A stretch of DNA of 64,000 bases. It comes from Klebsiella electrica (lineage in GTDB: Bacteria > Pseudomonadota > Gammaproteobacteria > Enterobacterales > Enterobacteriaceae). Of the stretch, positions 1-9,916 are shown in pieces. Made by a program: the position numbers and the translations under genes. The first letter of the stretch is position 1. The number at the start of each line of letters is the position of its first letter. The notes under the pieces were generated by a model. That model saw only the letters and a program-made list of their open reading frames with translations. It ran no database searches and had not been told where the DNA came from. The stretch is from contig NZ_CP041247.1 of the NCBI RefSeq assembly GCF_006711645.1, positions 3,472,001-3,536,000 of the forward strand, in the 5' to 3' direction.

Positions 1-1920
1 ACGCTCGCGCTCCAGCAGTTGCTGGAGATATTCGGTGACATCCTGGCTTGATTCAAACTGCTCGCCGCTCTGCTCGCACAGCTGGTTGAGGCTGTTTTGC
101 GCGGCCAGCCAGATTGGCGCCCGACGCAGCAGAGACTGGGTGCGCGACTGCAGCTGCTCCAGCTCCTGACGCAGATTCATGCGCTGTTCGCTGGCGGAAG
201 AGACGCTATCGGACAGGGAGGCGATGCGCGCTTCCAGCTCCTGATGCAGCGCTTCCAGATCGTCAATATCGTAGCGTTTGCCCTGACGCTTGCAGAATTC
301 GCTCAGCTGGCGTTCGGCGTCCTGCTGCTCGCGCAGACGCTGTTCCAGCTCAGTCAGACGGCTACGCAGCCCGTGCGCCTGATCGGCAAGGTGACGCTGG
401 TTGACGCCATCGCGCAACAGCTCGCGCGCCACGTCCCAGGCCTCATTACGCGCCAGCGGACCGTTGATGGCCGCCACCAGCTGATATGCCTGCTCAAACT
501 GGCCGTGCGCGGTCTGCGCCACGCTCATTTTTTGTTCCAGCGACAGCATTTTTTCCGTCGCTTCTTGCTCTTTAGCCTGGAATGTTTCCAGCCATTCATC
601 GGCGCTTTCCGGCGTTAAATCCGGCAAATGACACAGCGCCTTCGCCCGCTCCAGCGCCTGCAGCGCCTGGTTGTACTGAATGGCGCGGGTCTGCTGTACG
701 TCCAGTGCCTGCTGATAGTCGGCGAGCTGGCTTTTCAGCTCATCCACTTCCAGTTCAGCGGCCTCGGCGCGGGCCTCGTTCTCTTCCTGTCGATCGGTCG
801 CTTCGGCGACGACTTCATTCTGCTCTTCAAGGCGAATCTGCAGTTCATCGAGATCCGCTTCATAGCGCTCGATTTTTTCCTGCTGGCGCAGCGCGGTTTG
901 TACCAGATTCAGATGATCGCTGGCCGCCTGATAATCGGCTTCCAGATCGCCTTCGGCGCCGTTATGTTCCTGCAGTTCGCGGGCCATATCGACATGCTTA
1001 TACTGCTCTGCCGCCAGCTGCGCCCGCGAGGTAAAGAGATCGCGACGATACTCCAGCGCTTTATCCAGATGCACGCGACGTTCGTTGGCGTGACGCATAT
1101 AGTCCGCCGCGACATAGTTCGTCGCTTCGCTGATCAGATGTTTAAACAGGTCGCGATCGGACTGGGTGACGCGAATGGCTTCGAGCGTCATGCGGTTTTC
1201 ACGCAGCGCGGCTTCCATATCCTGGAACGCTTTACGCACGCCGCCGTTTTCCGGCAGCAGGTAATCGCGCAGCGAGCGGGTGATGGTGTTGGAGATCCCG
1301 CCGTACAGCGAGGCTTCAATCAGGCGATAGTATTTACTGCGGTCTGCCGCCGAACGCAGACGACGAGCCACCACGCCCAGATCGAACATCAGCGAGTGAT
1401 AGTCGGTTATCGAGTTGAACTGCTTAAACTGCACCCCTTCCATCTCTTCAAGCTTGTCTTTCAGCTCGTTGAGGCTCAGCACGCGCGCCTGGCGCTCGTT
1501 AAGGGTTTCCGTCAGCAGCTGGGTCGGCTGAATGGACGTCGGCAGCCCCTGAATCGCAAACGGCTTGATATCCACTTTACGATCGCGACCGGCAATCTGC
1601 TGCAGACGCACGCCCACAACCACCCGCTGGTGATGCGAGTTGACCACATCCAGTACCGAATAACATACCCCGGCCCGCAGCTTACCGTGCAGGCCTTTAT
1701 CGCGCGAACCGCTGGTGGCGCCCGCTTCTGTGGTGTTACGGAAGTGCAGCAGAGTCAGATCCGGAATCAGTGCCGTGACGAAAGCCGCCATGGTGGTCGA
1801 TTTCCCGGCGCCGTTGCCCCCGGACAGCGTGGTGACCAGCTCATCCAGATCAAAGGTGCGGGCAAAAAAACCGTTCCAGTTAACCAGCGTCAGCGAGCGA
1901 AATTTACCGCGTTCAATCAT
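1..1920 (-). CDS. mukB: Chromosome partition protein MukB, N-terminal part (runs off left edge)
   Basis: SMC-like ATPase of the MukBEF condensin, which compacts and helps segregate the chromosome. The reverse strand from the ATG at 1918-1920 reads 640 uninterrupted codons to the window edge and matches what I know of E. coli MukB (about 1,486 residues in all). The ATPase head begins at once: a Walker A loop GGNGAGKS lies at residues 34-41. The later part visible here enters the coiled-coil arm and is rich in Glu, Gln and Ala. The hinge and the C-terminal half are outside the window. The start overlaps the mukE stop by one base (TAATG), so translation is probably coupled to mukE. Confidence 0.97.
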   Translation of the reverse strand, partial: MIERGKFRSLTLVNWNGFFARTFDLDELVTTLSGGNGAGKSTTMAAFVTALIPDLTLLHFRNTTEAGATSGSRDKGLHGKLRAGVCYSVLDVVNSHHQRVVVGVRLQQIAGRDRKVDIKPFAIQGLPTSIQPTQLLTETLNERQARVLSLNELKDKLEEMEGVQFKQFNSITDYHSLMFDLGVVARRLRSAADRSKYYRLIEASLYGGISNTITRSLRDYLLPENGGVRKAFQDMEAALRENRMTLEAIRVTQSDRDLFKHLISEATNYVAADYMRHANERRVHLDKALEYRRDLFTSRAQLAAEQYKHVDMARELQEHNGAEGDLEADYQAASDHLNLVQTALRQQEKIERYEADLDELQIRLEEQNEVVAEATDRQEENEARAEAAELEVDELKSQLADYQQALDVQQTRAIQYNQALQALERAKALCHLPDLTPESADEWLETFQAKEQEATEKMLSLEQKMSVAQTAHGQFEQAYQLVAAINGPLARNEAWDVARELLRDGVNQRHLADQAHGLRSRLTELEQRLREQQDAERQLSEFCKRQGKRYDIDDLEALHQELEARIASLSDSVSSASEQRMNLRQELEQLQSRTQSLLRRAPIWLAAQNSLNQLCEQSGEQFESSQDVTEYLQQLLERER

Positions 1921-2624
1921 TACTCTTCCTCCCCGCTATCCGGCTGATTCTCTTCGTTCTCATCATTGAGCTGCAGATGGTTTTCCAGCGCCATCGCTTC
2001 ACCGTCGCGAATCATGCGCAGCTGCGCCTCACGCGGATCGTCGCCGACGCGCACGTCAGCGCCAAAGCGGAAGACCGACTCGGTAATACGGAATTTGCTG
2101 CTGTCATGGCCCATAAACCAGACCATGCCCAGGCGGCGCAGACGGTTGAGCGATGCGCGCATTTTCTCCTGCAGCTTCTGGCGGTCGAGATCGGACCCGG
2201 CAGAACGGTTGTTCACCAGCTTCAGCAGTTTAGCTTCGTCCGCCAGGGTCAGTAGCTCATCGTAGAGCTCCTGCTGGGTAAAAATCCCTTCGTTGGCCAG
2301 GCGTTCCGGGCTGAGATAGAGATAGCAAAGAATTTTGCCGACCATCATATCCAGTTCGGAGAGCACCGAGCGCGGAATCAGCGTCGTGGAGCGCGGGCGC
2401 AGATAGAAAAAACCTTCCGGCGCGCGAATCAGCTCAACGTTATAACGCGCGTAAAACTCTTCCAGGTAATCCTGGAAATCCATCAAAAATGCGTGATTAT
2501 CCAGTTCGTCCAGGCCGATATGACGACCTGCTCGCAGGGCGCTGTCCAGCGCCGGAAATAACGGATTGCCCAACGCCAGCGCCAGTTTAACTGGCATCAC
2601 TTGTTCAATATTTGTCGATGACAT
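1920..2624 (-). CDS. mukE: Condensin subunit MukE
   Basis: Winged-helix accessory subunit that binds the MukF kleisin and modulates MukB ATPase activity and DNA loading. I chose the ATG at 2622-2624 (protein begins MSSTNIEQ), giving 234 residues as in E. coli; a longer upstream reading would only re-read mukF in another frame. The conserved core ([12 protein letters not shown], then [15 protein letters not shown]) is intact and the tail is acidic (ending in GEEE). The start lies inside the end of mukF (20-base overlap) and the stop overlaps the mukB start, so cmoM-mukF-mukE-mukB is a tightly coupled operon. Confidence 0.96.
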   Translation of the reverse strand: MSSTNIEQVMPVKLALALGNPLFPALDSALRAGRHIGLDELDNHAFLMDFQDYLEEFYARYNVELIRAPEGFFYLRPRSTTLIPRSVLSELDMMVGKILCYLYLSPERLANEGIFTQQELYDELLTLADEAKLLKLVNNRSAGSDLDRQKLQEKMRASLNRLRRLGMVWFMGHDSSKFRITESVFRFGADVRVGDDPREAQLRMIRDGEAMALENHLQLNDENEENQPDSGEEE

Positions 2625-3927
2625 GCGCCTGTACCTTGGCTCCGTAATCATTAATCGGCTGCCATTTTGCCGGCAGTCCGGTGAAATCTGCTTGTGCGAC
2701 GCCCAGGCGTACCGCCTGATCGACGACGATTCGCGCCACATCAAAATGGCGAGCTCGCGGATACTGCGCCAGATATTCGCGCACCACCAGACCGAGATCC
2801 AGCGGGACGCCTTTGTCTTTGTAAACCACCAGTTGCGCTTCAATCAGCGCGGCGAGCTGTTCGCGAATTTCGTTAAACTCTTCGTATTCCAGATCCGCCG
2901 GGAGCTCCCCGGTAACCTCTTCGTCACGCAGCGCCATCTCTTCATCACGCATATCCAGCAGACGATCGGCGCTGGCGTGAGTCAACGCCCACGGGGCGTC
3001 AAAGTAGGTCTGGATCGACTGACGCAGACGCTGGGCGAAGACGCGGTTTTTATCCATATCGATAGCGGTACGGATAAATTTGTGCACGTGGCGATCGTAG
3101 CCGATCCACAGGTCAATCGCCTGCTGGCCCCAGCTGACGATACGGTCCAGTTTACTTTGCAGATCGAAGACTAAACGGTCGACAAAATGCAGGTCGTCGC
3201 GCGAAATTGTCGCATCCTGAATTCTCAGCAGGTTAGCCTGTAGCTTATCGCCTGCGGCATCCAGGGTATCCTGTAGCTCGCGCAGGGTGCCGGACGTTTC
3301 CGACAGCAGCAGCTCGCAGCTGGAGATAGCCGCGCGCCAGTCTTTGTTCAACAGCTGAGCGATATCATCTTTGACCAGCTGCTGCTGCTCATCCATGATG
3401 CGCTGCGTCAGATCGATACTGTCAAAAATCTCAGCAACCGAGTATTTCAGCGGCGCAAAGACGTTGCGATGCCAGTGGAACTCATCGCCGCCCTCTTCCG
3501 CCGAGTCGGCTGCGCGCTTGAGCTCGCCGGCAACGATCGACAGCTGCATCGACAGACGCAGCGTAGAAAATTCGCGTTGGCGAATATAGTAATCGGTAAT
3601 ACCGATGCCCAACGGCGTCAGGCGATAAATCGCATTGCCTTCCGTGATTTCGCTGGTAAAGCGGTTCAGCAGACGTTGGCGCACCATATCGTTGATCGCA
3701 TTATTGGCGCGCTGGCTGATGGTTTCGCTGGTCTGCTCAAACGCATCACTGACGTGGCGGAACGCATCCACCAGTTCTCCCTCGGTCATTTCCCCTTCGA
3801 GCCGCTCGCCGTTCAGCGTAGCAACCGCCAGCAGAAACGAGAGTCTGTCTACCGGCAGCGAAATAGAAAAATCATTTTTTCTGGCCCAGGCAACCAGTTC
3901 GGGGACTGTCTGGGAAAATTCACTCAT
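2605..3927 (-). CDS. mukF: Condensin kleisin subunit MukF
   Basis: Kleisin of MukBEF: it dimerises through its N-terminal winged helix, binds the MukB heads through its middle and C-terminal regions and recruits MukE. At 440 residues it equals the E. coli protein, and the recognisable segments ([16 protein letters not shown] at the start, [13 protein letters not shown] at the end) are in place. The start codon follows the cmoM stop by only three bases, and the gene overlaps mukE by 20 bases. No frameshift or missing segment was seen. Confidence 0.97.
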   Translation of the reverse strand: MSEFSQTVPELVAWARKNDFSISLPVDRLSFLLAVATLNGERLEGEMTEGELVDAFRHVSDAFEQTSETISQRANNAINDMVRQRLLNRFTSEITEGNAIYRLTPLGIGITDYYIRQREFSTLRLSMQLSIVAGELKRAADSAEEGGDEFHWHRNVFAPLKYSVAEIFDSIDLTQRIMDEQQQLVKDDIAQLLNKDWRAAISSCELLLSETSGTLRELQDTLDAAGDKLQANLLRIQDATISRDDLHFVDRLVFDLQSKLDRIVSWGQQAIDLWIGYDRHVHKFIRTAIDMDKNRVFAQRLRQSIQTYFDAPWALTHASADRLLDMRDEEMALRDEEVTGELPADLEYEEFNEIREQLAALIEAQLVVYKDKGVPLDLGLVVREYLAQYPRARHFDVARIVVDQAVRLGVAQADFTGLPAKWQPINDYGAKVQAHVIDKY

Positions 3928-3930
3928 AGT

Positions 3931-4710
3931 TTATCCTTGCATCTGCGGCTTAAGCGCTGTGACATGAATGTAGCGACCCAGGCTGATATACGGCTCCTGG
4001 CGACAGTAGCGCGTCTCCAGCTCCAGCAGCGCCGCAAAATCGTCGCGCTGTTTGCGTTTTTCACGCAGATAATCATGAAACACCCGCACGCCGGTTTTAC
4101 CGGTAATGCGCCAGCCCTGCTCTTCCAGCCAGCCATAAACCTGTTGCGGGGAACGCGGATAGTCCGGCGACAGCGTGCGTTTTTTCTTTTTCGGCATGCC
4201 GAGTTGTACGTAGTCGAAGTTCCCGACGACCATGTTATGCATCAACAGACCGTTAGCATTGTAGAACATTAACGATAACGCACCGCCGGGTCGTAAAACC
4301 GACCACAGCGTTCGCAGCATCTCCTGCGGCTCGGCCACCCACTCCAGCACCGCATGAAACAGTATCAGATCGACCGGGCTTTCCAAATGCTGCGCAATAT
4401 CCTGTGCGGCGCATTGTACAAAATGCATGTTGTCGATCACACCTTTATCGGCAGCAGCCTGCCGGGCGCGCGCCACCATTTCAGCCGAAAGATCGCATAG
4501 CGTCACATGGTGGCCCATTTCCGCGACTTTTACCGCCGTTTGCCCTTCGCCGCCGCCGGCGTCAAGAACCCGAAGCGGCCCTGGCCCCAGCTGGCTTAAC
4601 AGCGGTTGCAGATCCTGCCACAGAATGGCCTGACGCAGTTCGCCCTTGGTGGTACCGTAAATATTGCGCGAAAACTTTTCAGCCATGTCATCGAAATTAC
4701 GATCTTTCAC
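3931..4710 (-). CDS. cmoM: tRNA 5-carboxymethoxyuridine methyltransferase CmoM (SmtA)
   Basis: S-adenosylmethionine-dependent methyltransferase that forms the methyl ester of 5-carboxymethoxyuridine at the wobble position of several tRNAs. The class I methyltransferase SAM loop DAGGGEGQ is at about residues 50-57. I place the start at the GTG at 4708-4710 (reading VKDRNFDDMAEK), preceded by an AGGTGGA ribosome-binding sequence. This gives 259 residues, close to the 261 of E. coli. An in-frame upstream extension reads non-family sequence. It is the first gene of the muk operon and is divergent from elyC, with about 120 bases between them. Confidence 0.92.
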   Translation of the reverse strand: MKDRNFDDMAEKFSRNIYGTTKGELRQAILWQDLQPLLSQLGPGPLRVLDAGGGEGQTAVKVAEMGHHVTLCDLSAEMVARARQAAADKGVIDNMHFVQCAAQDIAQHLESPVDLILFHAVLEWVAEPQEMLRTLWSVLRPGGALSLMFYNANGLLMHNMVVGNFDYVQLGMPKKKKRTLSPDYPRSPQQVYGWLEEQGWRITGKTGVRVFHDYLREKRKQRDDFAALLELETRYCRQEPYISLGRYIHVTALKPQMQG

Positions 4711-4831
4711 GGACGGATCCACCTGCCAACACAAAGCCGCTATTTTGTCATACCCACGCTGAGAATGAAGCGATCTGTTATAAGATCCGGACATAACTTT
4801 GGTTATATGGTTAAAAAAGGAGCCATCTGGC

Positions 4832-5611
4832 ATGCTTTTTACACTGAAAAAGGTTTCAGGCGGCATGATGTTGCCGCTTCCCCTGCTGCTGTTGCTGATG
4901 GCGGTCGGCATCGCGCTACTGTGGTTTAGCCGTTTCCAGCGCAGCGGCAAGCTCTGCGTCAGCCTCGGCTGGCTGCTGTTGCTGTTGTTGAGCCTGCAAC
5001 CGGTCGCCGATAGTTTGCTCAAACCCATTGAAGATAAATACCCGACGTGGCGGGATGCAAAGCGCGTGCAGTACGTCGTCGTACTTGGTGGGGGCTACAC
5101 CTGGAACCCGGACTGGGCGCCCAGTTCAAATCTTATCAACAACAGCCTGCCGCGGCTGACGGAGGGGATCCGCCTGTGGTATGAGAACCCGGGCGCAAAA
5201 CTCATCTTTACCGGCGCAGCGGCGAAAACCAATCCCGTCAGCACGGCAGAAGCCGGCGCCAGAGTTGCAGAGAGTCTGGGGATACCGCGCAGCGAAATTA
5301 TCGTTCTGGATAAACCGAAAGATACCGAAGAGGAAGCCGAAGCGGTGAAACAGACCATCGGCGATGCGCCGTTCCTGCTGGTGACTTCCGCATCGCATTT
5401 ACCGCGGGCGATGATTTTCTTCCAACATGTCGGGCTAAACCCGCTGCCTGCGCCCGCCAACCAACTGGCGATCGCCTCGCCGCTCAACCCGTGGGAACGG
5501 GCGATCCCTTCCCCGGTCTGGCTGATGCACAGCGATCGCGTCGGCTACGAAACGCTGGGGCGCATCTGGCAATGGTTAAAGGGCACCTCAGGCGAGCCAG
5601 GGCAGGATTGA
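4832..5611 (+). CDS. elyC: Envelope biogenesis factor ElyC (DUF218)
   Basis: Inner-membrane DUF218 protein linked in E. coli to peptidoglycan assembly and to undecaprenyl-phosphate/enterobacterial common antigen metabolism. I chose the ATG at 4832 (MLFTLKKVSGG), which follows an AAGGAG ribosome-binding site and gives 259 residues, equal to E. coli. Two hydrophobic segments lie near residues 12-35 and 40-58, then a periplasmic DUF218 domain beginning VVVLGGGYTWNP with a later VTSASHLPRA motif. The 3' end overlaps the convergent ycbJ by 24 bases. Confidence 0.95.
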   Translation: MLFTLKKVSGGMMLPLPLLLLLMAVGIALLWFSRFQRSGKLCVSLGWLLLLLLSLQPVADSLLKPIEDKYPTWRDAKRVQYVVVLGGGYTWNPDWAPSSNLINNSLPRLTEGIRLWYENPGAKLIFTGAAAKTNPVSTAEAGARVAESLGIPRSEIIVLDKPKDTEEEAEAVKQTIGDAPFLLVTSASHLPRAMIFFQHVGLNPLPAPANQLAIASPLNPWERAIPSPVWLMHSDRVGYETLGRIWQWLKGTSGEPGQD

Positions 5612-6481
5612 TTTCGCGGCCAGGTCAAACCGGGCGCGGTCAAAGCGCCCGGTATTGACGAGGCTATCCACCTCATCCCACAGCAGATAGAGCCAGCGTC
5701 GCCACAGGAAGGATTCGGCCACTGGCGCGCGGCGCAGATAGTGCCACAGCAACTGCTCCGCCTGCCCGCCGTCCGACAGGCGAAACAGTTCATATTCTCG
5801 CGGCGCCCACAGCATCATCCCCGGCCCGACCATCGCCAGCAGCTGATCGCTACGCGCATCTTTCAGCATACTGCGCAGCGTAAAGCTGCCGTGTACCAGC
5901 ACACAGTTATCATTAAAATCTTTCAATAAATCCGGGAGGCACTCGCGGGCGCGGAACAGAATCCGTTTATCCTGCATCGTCAGGCCGGTATCCTGGTACA
6001 GATTAAGGGTGCTCCACAGCATCTCAACCCGCTGGCGGTACCAGTACGGCCACAGGTTTTCCTGGGTGCTGTCCACCATGCCGACGCAGCCGCCGCTATC
6101 GTGCCGGTGCCACGCCAGAAGAGCCTCCACGATCTGTTCCTGCAGTTGCTCCCAGCGTTCCGGCGTACGGGCCGGCGCTTCCGCAGAGACCCCGCGCAGT
6201 CGCTCAATCAACAACACGTCCGGGCCAGGATGCTCTTCATGCGTCAGCACCCCGTAGACCACCGGCATGCGCGCGGTACCGCTGCGCGCCAGCGTGGAGA
6301 TTTTCCACGCCAGCTGGCGGGCAATGCCCGGGGTGGTAAAACTTCTCGCCAGCAGCGGTAGCGGGTTTCCCTGCGCATCATAAAGCGACCACAGCGCCGA
6401 GGCGGGTTTCTCGCTGATACACTCCACGCGGCTCAGTTTCTCTCCCAGCAGATGGCTAAGTTCGGTTCGCAGCTGTTCCAT
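5588..6481 (-). CDS. ycbJ: YcbJ, phosphotransferase-fold protein of unknown function
   Basis: A 297-residue protein of the same length as E. coli YcbJ, which is usually grouped with the aminoglycoside phosphotransferase/choline kinase-like fold. The stretch CVLVHGSFTLRSMLKD resembles the catalytic loop (HG-type Brenner motif) of that fold, but I see no clear canonical HxDxxxxN signature, so catalytic activity is uncertain. Its cellular role is not established. It is convergent with elyC and overlaps its last 24 bases. No sign of decay. Confidence 0.88.
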   Translation of the reverse strand: MEQLRTELSHLLGEKLSRVECISEKPASALWSLYDAQGNPLPLLARSFTTPGIARQLAWKISTLARSGTARMPVVYGVLTHEEHPGPDVLLIERLRGVSAEAPARTPERWEQLQEQIVEALLAWHRHDSGGCVGMVDSTQENLWPYWYRQRVEMLWSTLNLYQDTGLTMQDKRILFRARECLPDLLKDFNDNCVLVHGSFTLRSMLKDARSDQLLAMVGPGMMLWAPREYELFRLSDGGQAEQLLWHYLRRAPVAESFLWRRWLYLLWDEVDSLVNTGRFDRARFDLAAKSILPWLA

Positions 6482-6595
6482 TTCTGATTACCCCTGTGAA
6501 TACTACTGGTTTTAATAATGAGCGCCAGTCGCAGGGATGTCATCAGGCGAGATCAAAAAATTGAGGGAAAAGGTATGGAAAAACAGCTTGAGGAT

Positions 6596-6617
6596 ATCCC
6601 CTCACGGCGGAGGGGAT
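6596..6617. terminator. Hairpin downstream of kdsB
   Basis: Perfect 8-bp inverted repeat ATCCCCTC / GAGGGGAT with a 6-base loop, eight bases beyond the kdsB stop. There is no clean T-tract on the kdsB side, so this may be a weak or Rho-assisted terminator. Confidence 0.4.
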
Positions 6618-6624
6618 GAACGAA

Positions 6625-7371
6625 TTAACGCAGCTCCGCGCGCACGCGCTCCAGATCTTCCGGCGTATCAACACCAGTCCCCGGGACAACTTCGGCTACC
6701 GCGACATGGATTTTTTCGCCATACCACAGCACCCGCAGCTGCTCCAGCATTTCGATCTGCTCCAGCGGACTCGGCGCCCAGCTGACATAGCGACGGATAA
6801 AGCCGGCGCGATAACCGTAAATACCGATATGACGTAGCAGTGAATCGCCAATGGTCTCGCGCGACTGTGCAAAGCGATCGCGATCCCACGGAATGGTGGC
6901 GCGGGAGAAGTAGAGCGCATAGCCCTGCGCATCCATCACCACCTTCACGGCGTTCGGATTAAATGCTTCCTGAGCATCGTGAATCGCAACGGCGAGCGTT
7001 GCCATGCCGCAAGTATTGGCCGCCAGATTTTCAGCCACCTGGCGGACGATCGCCGGCGGAATCATCGGCTCATCGCCCTGGATATTGACGATGATCGTGT
7101 CATCACTGAAGCCGCATTTTTCAACAACTTCGGCCAGACGCTCGGTCCCGGATTGATGGTCCGCACGCGTCATACACACTTCACCGCCGGCAGCTTCTAC
7201 CGCACGCGCAACATCATCATGATCCGTCGCGACAATAATGCGCTCTGCCCCGGATTCGCGCGCGCGCTCCAGAACATGAACGATCATCGACTTACCGTTA
7301 ATATCCTGTAGGGGCTTGCCCGGCAAACGCGTGGAAGCAAAACGGGCAGGAATGATGACCACGAAACTCAT
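6625..7371 (-). CDS. kdsB: 3-deoxy-manno-octulosonate cytidylyltransferase
   Basis: Activates Kdo as CMP-Kdo for transfer to lipid A in LPS core synthesis; cytoplasmic. At 248 residues it equals E. coli KdsB. The nucleotide-binding N terminus [16 protein letters not shown] (residues 6-21) and the later [10 protein letters not shown] motif are intact. The start overlaps the ycaR stop (ATGA), so the two genes are translationally coupled, as in E. coli. The gene is complete. Confidence 0.97.
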   Translation of the reverse strand: MSFVVIIPARFASTRLPGKPLQDINGKSMIVHVLERARESGAERIIVATDHDDVARAVEAAGGEVCMTRADHQSGTERLAEVVEKCGFSDDTIIVNIQGDEPMIPPAIVRQVAENLAANTCGMATLAVAIHDAQEAFNPNAVKVVMDAQGYALYFSRATIPWDRDRFAQSRETIGDSLLRHIGIYGYRAGFIRRYVSWAPSPLEQIEMLEQLRVLWYGEKIHVAVAEVVPGTGVDTPEDLERVRAELR

Positions 7372-7550
7372 GAATGGCTCTCTCCCACGGCTAATGCGCG
7401 GGCTTCGGTCTCCAGCAAGACGGGAATGCCTTCACGGAAAGGAAAGGCCAGACTGTCAATTTTGCAAATCAGCTCTTGCTTATCCTGGCTGTAGTAGAGT
7501 TTACCGTTGCAGACAGGACAGGCGATGATTTCTAGTAAACGGTGATCCAT
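7368..7550 (-). CDS. ycaR: YcaR, Trm112-like small protein
   Basis: A 60-residue protein starting [12 protein letters not shown], the same length as E. coli YcaR (UPF0434/Trm112-like family). A CPVC pair at residues 11-14 suggests a partial metal-binding knuckle; a single further Cys follows in ELICKID. I chose the ATG at 7548-7550, which has an AGGAGG-type ribosome-binding site upstream; an upstream in-frame ATG lacks family similarity. It overlaps kdsB by four bases. Its molecular function is not known to me. Confidence 0.92.
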   Translation of the reverse strand: MDHRLLEIIACPVCNGKLYYSQDKQELICKIDSLAFPFREGIPVLLETEARALAVGESHS

Positions 7551-7650
7551 GATTCCTCCTGATGGACCGAATAGATTCCGCAGCAGCATATCACATGATG
7601 GCAAACTCAGGGATCCGTTTGCGGCAAAGGCTGAGCGGGGGTGACGTTGT

Positions 7651-8880
7651 TCAGACCGGGGAAATCTCCCAGCCCTGCTGACGGTCGGTGAAAAGCCCCG
7701 GCGGCAGACGACCGAAGGTTATGCGCTGTACCGACTGCCAGATAGCAAACTCTTCTATCGCCTGATGCAGCCCTCTCTCCAGCCCCGGGGTAACCTTGAC
7801 CCCCTCTTCAAGCCACAGCGAAAAGACCTCCAGAACCCCGGTTTTCCGATGCACCTTGCTGTCCATTCTGCCCACCAGTCTTCCCTGGTGCAGCAGCGGC
7901 AGGACAAAGTAGCCATACTGACGCTTCGGCGCGGGCGTGTAGCACTCGAGGCGATAGCTGAAACTGAATAGTTGCTCAGCGCGCTTACGGTCCCAGACTA
8001 CCGGGTCAAAAGGCGAAAGCACCGCGCTGTGGCTGGCGGCGAGTTTACCGCCGGGCGCCGCCTCCAGCTGCCCGAGCGCCTCGCGGTGGAGCCACATTTC
8101 GCCCAGCTCCTCGACCTGCACCGGGACCACCACGCCCTCCTCCTGCCAGCTCGCCAGCAGCGCCGGTAAAGCGGGCTGGCGGAGCCGATAGTAATCCGCC
8201 AGCCACTGAGGGCGAAAAATGCCGAGACTCCGGGCGCTGTTGCGCAGCATTAACGCTTCCGCCTGCGACTGCGTCAGCGCATCGCGCCCGTCGTCCCAGT
8301 GCGGCATGACGCGATGCGTCAGATCGTACACCCGCTGAAAATTGCGCCGCTCCACCACCATCACTTTGCCGGCGGTAAACAAGCCTTCCAGATGGCGCTT
8401 GTGCGGCTTCCATTCCCACCAGCCGCTGGCGCCTTTGCGCGGATGTTCAAAGTCGGCCGAACGAACCGGACCATTCTGCGCGATATGCTCCAACAGCAGC
8501 TGAATATCATCAGCGTGTTCAGTCATCCACGCTTTGTGATATTTCCAGCCCATCTTATCGGGCGTCAGCATGCGGTGGCGTACCAGGGCAAAGTCGCTGC
8601 GGGGCAGGAAGCAAGCTTCATGGGCCCAGTATTCCATCAGCTCCCCGCTGCGCAGGGCCTCCTCCAGCCAGCTTTGCGGATAGCGGCCAAGCCGGCTAAA
8701 AAGCACAAGATAGGGGCTGCGGGCAACGACGTTAATGGTATCGATTTGTAGCAATGACATCTGCTGAATAGTTTGCAGAATATCGCTGGCGCGGGCACGA
8801 CGCCGGGGCTTCTTCAGCAATCCCTGCGCCGCAAGATGGAGATGGCGGGCTTCTTTAAGCGAAAGTTGTAATACCGACAT
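7651..8880 (-). CDS. ycaQ: YcaQ, DNA interstrand-crosslink glycosylase (HTH_42/AlkZ family)
   Basis: Monofunctional DNA glycosylase; the E. coli protein removes N7-alkylguanine and unhooks interstrand crosslinks. The protein is 409 residues (E. coli 410). The family QxD catalytic motif is visible as Q45-I46-D47 in [11 protein letters not shown], in the first of the winged-helix domains. It stands alone, 55 bases downstream of lpxK on the same strand and about 100 bases upstream of ycaR. A complete gene with no oddity. Confidence 0.93.
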   Translation of the reverse strand: MSVLQLSLKEARHLHLAAQGLLKKPRRRARASDILQTIQQMSLLQIDTINVVARSPYLVLFSRLGRYPQSWLEEALRSGELMEYWAHEACFLPRSDFALVRHRMLTPDKMGWKYHKAWMTEHADDIQLLLEHIAQNGPVRSADFEHPRKGASGWWEWKPHKRHLEGLFTAGKVMVVERRNFQRVYDLTHRVMPHWDDGRDALTQSQAEALMLRNSARSLGIFRPQWLADYYRLRQPALPALLASWQEEGVVVPVQVEELGEMWLHREALGQLEAAPGGKLAASHSAVLSPFDPVVWDRKRAEQLFSFSYRLECYTPAPKRQYGYFVLPLLHQGRLVGRMDSKVHRKTGVLEVFSLWLEEGVKVTPGLERGLHQAIEEFAIWQSVQRITFGRLPPGLFTDRQQGWEISPV

Positions 8881-8935
8881 GCAGGTTCTCCGTCAAGGAC
8901 TCCGGCACCGCGTTATTGAAGCGAGCGTGGCAGAA

Positions 8936-9916
8936 CTAACGTTGCGCCAGCGTCACCAGTTCCGTCAGCAGCTGCTGTGCGCGTTCATCCGTCATTATGG
9001 CGTCGACAGGTAAATACCACCAGTTTGCTTCGGCAAACCCACGACATTTCACCGCGTCTTTCTCGGTCATCAGCAGCGTTTGCTGCGGGTTTGCAAGGGC
9101 GGAAACGCTTGCCTGCGTTAATGCCTGGTGATCGGCAAGCGCGACGGTTTTTACCGGCAGGACGCCGCAGCTTTCGAGGGTGGCGAAAAAGCGCGGGGGA
9201 TGGCCGATTCCGGCCATGGCAACGACATTGTCGAAAGAGGCCACGTCTCGCCGTTCGCCGCTGCGTAAATTTATCGCCAGTCCAGGCTGCAGGCGCATAG
9301 GGATTTCCCCGGCCTGCGCGACGCCGCCGTTCACAATGATGGCATCGACGCTGCGTAAACGCGACGCGCGTTCACGCATCGGCCCGGCCGGGAGCCACCA
9401 GCCATTGCCAAAACGGCGCTCGCCATCAATCACGACAATTTCTTTGTCCCGTGCCAGTTTGTAGTGCTGCAGACCATCATCGGTGATGATGAGCTGCAAA
9501 TCATGCGCATGAAGCAGTGCCTGTACCGCCTCACGGCGCTCCGGCGAAACCGCAACCGGCGCGCCGGTTCGTTGAAAAATAAGTACCGGTTCATCGCCGG
9601 CTTCCGCCGTACTGGTCTGCTTGCTGAGCAATAATGGATAGCTCGCCACTTTCCCTCCATAACCGCGGGAGACAACGCCAACGCGAATACCGCGCTGCCG
9701 GAGCTGCTCCACCAGCCAGATGACCACCGGCGTTTTGCCGTTGCCTCCGGCGGTGAGGTTGCCCACTACCGCCACCGGAACCGGTGCTCGCCAGGCTTTC
9801 TTCAGCCCCAGCCGATAGCTGAGGCGAATCAGCCCGCTCACCAGGCCATAAAGCCAGGAGAGCGGCAGCAAGAGCCGCCATACCGGCGACTCACCGGACC
9901 AGATACGCGCAATCAT
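8936..9916 (-). CDS. lpxK: Tetraacyldisaccharide 4'-kinase
   Basis: Phosphorylates the 4' position of tetraacyldisaccharide-1-phosphate to form lipid IVA, on the inner face of the inner membrane. The 326 residues are close to the E. coli 328. An N-terminal membrane-associated helix (residues 13-33) is followed by the P-loop [11 protein letters not shown] at residues 52-62. The start overlaps the msbA stop by four bases, giving the conserved msbA-lpxK pair in which the flippase and the lipid A kinase are co-translated. Confidence 0.97.
   Translation of the reverse strand: MIARIWSGESPVWRLLLPLSWLYGLVSGLIRLSYRLGLKKAWRAPVPVAVVGNLTAGGNGKTPVVIWLVEQLRQRGIRVGVVSRGYGGKVASYPLLLSKQTSTAEAGDEPVLIFQRTGAPVAVSPERREAVQALLHAHDLQLIITDDGLQHYKLARDKEIVVIDGERRFGNGWWLPAGPMRERASRLRSVDAIIVNGGVAQAGEIPMRLQPGLAINLRSGERRDVASFDNVVAMAGIGHPPRFFATLESCGVLPVKTVALADHQALTQASVSALANPQQTLLMTEKDAVKCRGFAEANWWYLPVDAIMTDERAQQLLTELVTLAQR

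Noticed and set aside
628..1947. A 439-codon forward frame across mukB
   Set aside because: It is antisense to mukB, whose own reverse-strand frame matches the known protein throughout.
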